NCBI GenBank assembly: GCA_013696915.1
Contig: JACCXR010000586.1
Span: forward strand, 1-7,114
DNA length: 7,114 nucleotides
Origin: Euzebyaceae bacterium
Lineage (GTDB): Bacteria; Actinomycetota; Nitriliruptoria; Euzebyales; Egibacteraceae
Direction of reading: 5' to 3'
Shown: one piece after another, positions 6,517-7,114 of the stretch
How the letters are laid out: each line of letters starts with the position of its first letter
Position numbering within the stretch: the first letter of the stretch is position 1
Notes under the pieces: model-generated
Database searches by the model: none
The model's input: the letters and a program-made list of their open reading frames with translations, nothing else
What the model was told of the DNA's origin: nothing
Translations under genes and position numbers: made by a program

Positions 6517-6563
6517 GTTCGAAGGTTAGGCGCAACTATCGGCGCCTAGCCTTCGAACCCTGG
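6517..6563. repeat. Palindromic repeat copy A
   Basis: Bases 6517-6533 and 6542-6558 form a 17-bp stem (GTTCGAAGGTTAGGCGC arm) with one T/G position (6526 and 6549) that would be a G-U wobble in RNA, and an 8-base loop AACTATCG. The core 6521-6563 is 41/43 identical to copy B. The copy lies 50 bases after the cofE stop, so it may also serve as a terminator, although no T run follows. The TTCGAACCCTGG end continues into a tandem repeat. Confidence 0.85.
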
Positions 6564-6579
6564 CTGGACCCTGGCTGGG
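6558..6579 (+). repeat. 11-base tandem duplication, CCCTGGCTGGA/G
   Basis: Two adjacent 11-base units, CCCTGGCTGGA and CCCTGGCTGGG, follow the palindrome of copy A. The first unit shares CCCTGG with the end of the palindromic repeat. Copy B ends in the same CCCTGG but has no tandem unit after it, so the duplication probably arose next to copy A alone. Confidence 0.6.
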
Positions 6580-6641
6580 CGCGGGGCTGGGGGCGAGCAG
6601 CGAGAGGTAGCCCGAGGGCCGCCTCGCGGGGACCACATCCA

Positions 6642-6686
6642 TTGAAGGGTAGGCGCCACTATCGGCGCCTAGCCTTCGAACCCTGG
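6642..6686. repeat. Palindromic repeat copy B
   Basis: Bases 6642-6657 and 6664-6679 form a 16-position stem with one G/G mismatch (6649, 6672), one T/G position (6643, 6678) and the loop ACTATC. Bases 6644-6686 align without gaps to 6521-6563 of copy A with two differences, both in the left arm or loop edge. The right arm and the tail CCTTCGAACCCTGG are identical. It lies about 100 bases before the DUF3105 start, upstream of the probable promoter. Confidence 0.85.
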
Positions 6687-6737
6687 GGATCCGACGCCGT
6701 CGAGCTCGACGCTCGACGTCCGAAATCGGGCCGTCGT

Positions 6738-6743
6738 TAGACT
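6738..6743 (+). promoter_or_regulatory. Probable -10 box of the DUF3105 gene
   Basis: TAGACT fits the TANNNT -10 pattern. Transcription would start near 6750, giving a leader of about 40 bases that contains the ribosome binding site AAGGAG at 6776-6781, 8 bases from GTG 6790. A weak -35-like TCGACG lies 19 bases upstream. Confidence 0.4.
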
Positions 6744-6789
6744 TCGGGATGAGGCCCGCCCGCCCCGCCCTACGCAAGGAGCCGCCCCG

Positions 6790-7114
6790 GTGTCGGAGTC
6801 GCAGCGCGAGAACGTCACGAAGCGTGACCGCCAGAAGCAGCGCCGCGAGGCGAAGCTCGCCGCCGAGCGCGCCGCCGCCGCGCGGGCCAGGCGCAACCGC
6901 CTGTTCGTGTTCGCGTTCCTGGGCGCGGTCGTCCTGGCGGGGATCGGGGTCGTCGTGCAACGGCAGCTCTCCGCCCGCGCGGCCCAGCAGGCGCAGGTGC
7001 AGGCGGTCGCCGACAACCTCGAGGCGCTCGGGTGCACGCCCGACGAGCAGCAGCCCGACCTCGGCGGTGGCCACCTCTCCGGCACCCCGGAGGAACTCGT
7101 CGCGGAGCCGCCGG
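6790..7114 (+). CDS. Membrane-anchored DUF3105-type protein, 3' partial
   Basis: GTG 6790 follows AAGGAG by 8 bases and opens a frame to the window edge, 108 codons. The product has a strongly basic and alanine-rich cytoplasmic start (about 10-37, with KRDRQKQRREAK), one membrane segment (about 38-56, FVFAFLGAVVLAGIGVVV), a helical Gln/Ala stretch and then LGCTPDEQQPDLGGGHLSGT (about 80-99). The Cys, Pro-Asp and GGGHL pattern after a membrane anchor is characteristic of DUF3105 proteins, which continue with a conserved NPPTSGPH region that would lie just past the edge. The function of that family is not established; the domain should be outside the cell. The gene has its own promoter and a repeat-rich gap before it, so it is probably not part of the cofDE operon. 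The family call is moderately secure because only its first third is seen. Confidence 0.75.
   Translation, partial: MSESQRENVTKRDRQKQRREAKLAAERAAAARARRNRLFVFAFLGAVVLAGIGVVVQRQLSARAAQQAQVQAVADNLEALGCTPDEQQPDLGGGHLSGTPEELVAEPP

Larger units (their letters stand above)
6468..6789. other. Intergenic region between cofE and the DUF3105 gene, rich in palindromes
   Basis: This 322-base gap holds no credible gene. From left to right it has a small GC hairpin (6499-6513, GGGCG and CGCCC arms), palindromic repeat copy A, an 11-base tandem repeat, about 60 bases of ordinary GC-rich sequence, palindromic repeat copy B, and the promoter and ribosome binding site of the next gene. A long antisense reading frame crosses it, but the frame runs through the repeats and opposite the DUF3105 gene and does not look coding. 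Confidence 0.7.

Noticed and set aside
6545..6563. tRNA fragment or tRNA-derived attachment site suggested by GGTTCGAA-like sequence
   Set aside because: The reverse strand reads GGGTTCGAAGG, like a T loop, but no T-stem partner, acceptor stem or anticodon arm can be drawn; the sequence is explained by the palindrome.
6521..6686. CRISPR array
   Set aside because: Only two copies with an 80-base separation, strong full-length palindromes and no cas genes.
6526..7074. Antisense reading frame of about 182 codons on the minus strand
   Set aside because: It runs through both palindromic repeats and opposite the DUF3105 gene. Its repeated RRLGADS peptides come from the DNA repeats, and the opposite strand has a ribosome binding site and a recognisable protein.

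Overview
The window is very GC-rich bacterial DNA with strong third-position G/C bias, GTG starts, gene overlaps and leaderless-looking starts. Together with a cofD-cofE (fbiA-fbiB) pair for coenzyme F420, a SigE-type ECF sigma factor and a cell-wall-binding-repeat-2 protein, this points to Actinomycetota. The CWB2/PD40 protein and a FbiB-like protein without the usual nitroreductase half would suit a deep-branching class such as Nitriliruptoria, but that placement is inference.

Layout. (1) Bases 1-977, + strand: a class I SAM-dependent methyltransferase with an N-terminal winged-helix domain, cut by the left edge of the window. (2) Bases 978-1280: a 303-base gap holding a strong 19-bp hairpin just after the methyltransferase stop and, on the minus strand, a 36-codon ORF that reads as the N-terminal half of a ribbon-helix-helix antitoxin. 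(3) Bases 1281-3194, minus: an exported protein with six WSPDG-type beta-propeller repeats followed by three CWB2 repeats. (4) Bases 3276-4395, minus: a two-gene unit of an ECF sigma factor and an overlapping single-pass membrane protein, probably its anti-sigma partner. (5) Bases 4396-4437: a 42-base divergent promoter region. (6) Bases 4438-6467, + strand: cofD and cofE overlapping by 4 bases, the late steps of F420 assembly. (7) Bases 6468-6789: a 322-base gap with two near-identical 43-base palindromic repeats 123 bases apart, a short tandem repeat and the promoter and ribosome binding site of the next gene. (8) Bases 6790-7114, + strand: the start of a membrane-anchored DUF3105-type protein, cut by the right edge.

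How the genes fit together. CofD and CofE are consecutive enzymes and are probably translationally coupled. The sigma factor and the membrane protein look like a signalling pair that senses something outside the cell, and the surface protein 81 bases downstream on the same strand is a plausible co-transcribed gene or target. The points most worth a second look are the paired palindromic repeats, the acidic insertion and unassigned C-terminal tail of CofE, the propeller-CWB2 protein beside the sigma/anti-sigma-like pair, and the truncated antitoxin. I did not find a clearly new multi-gene system.
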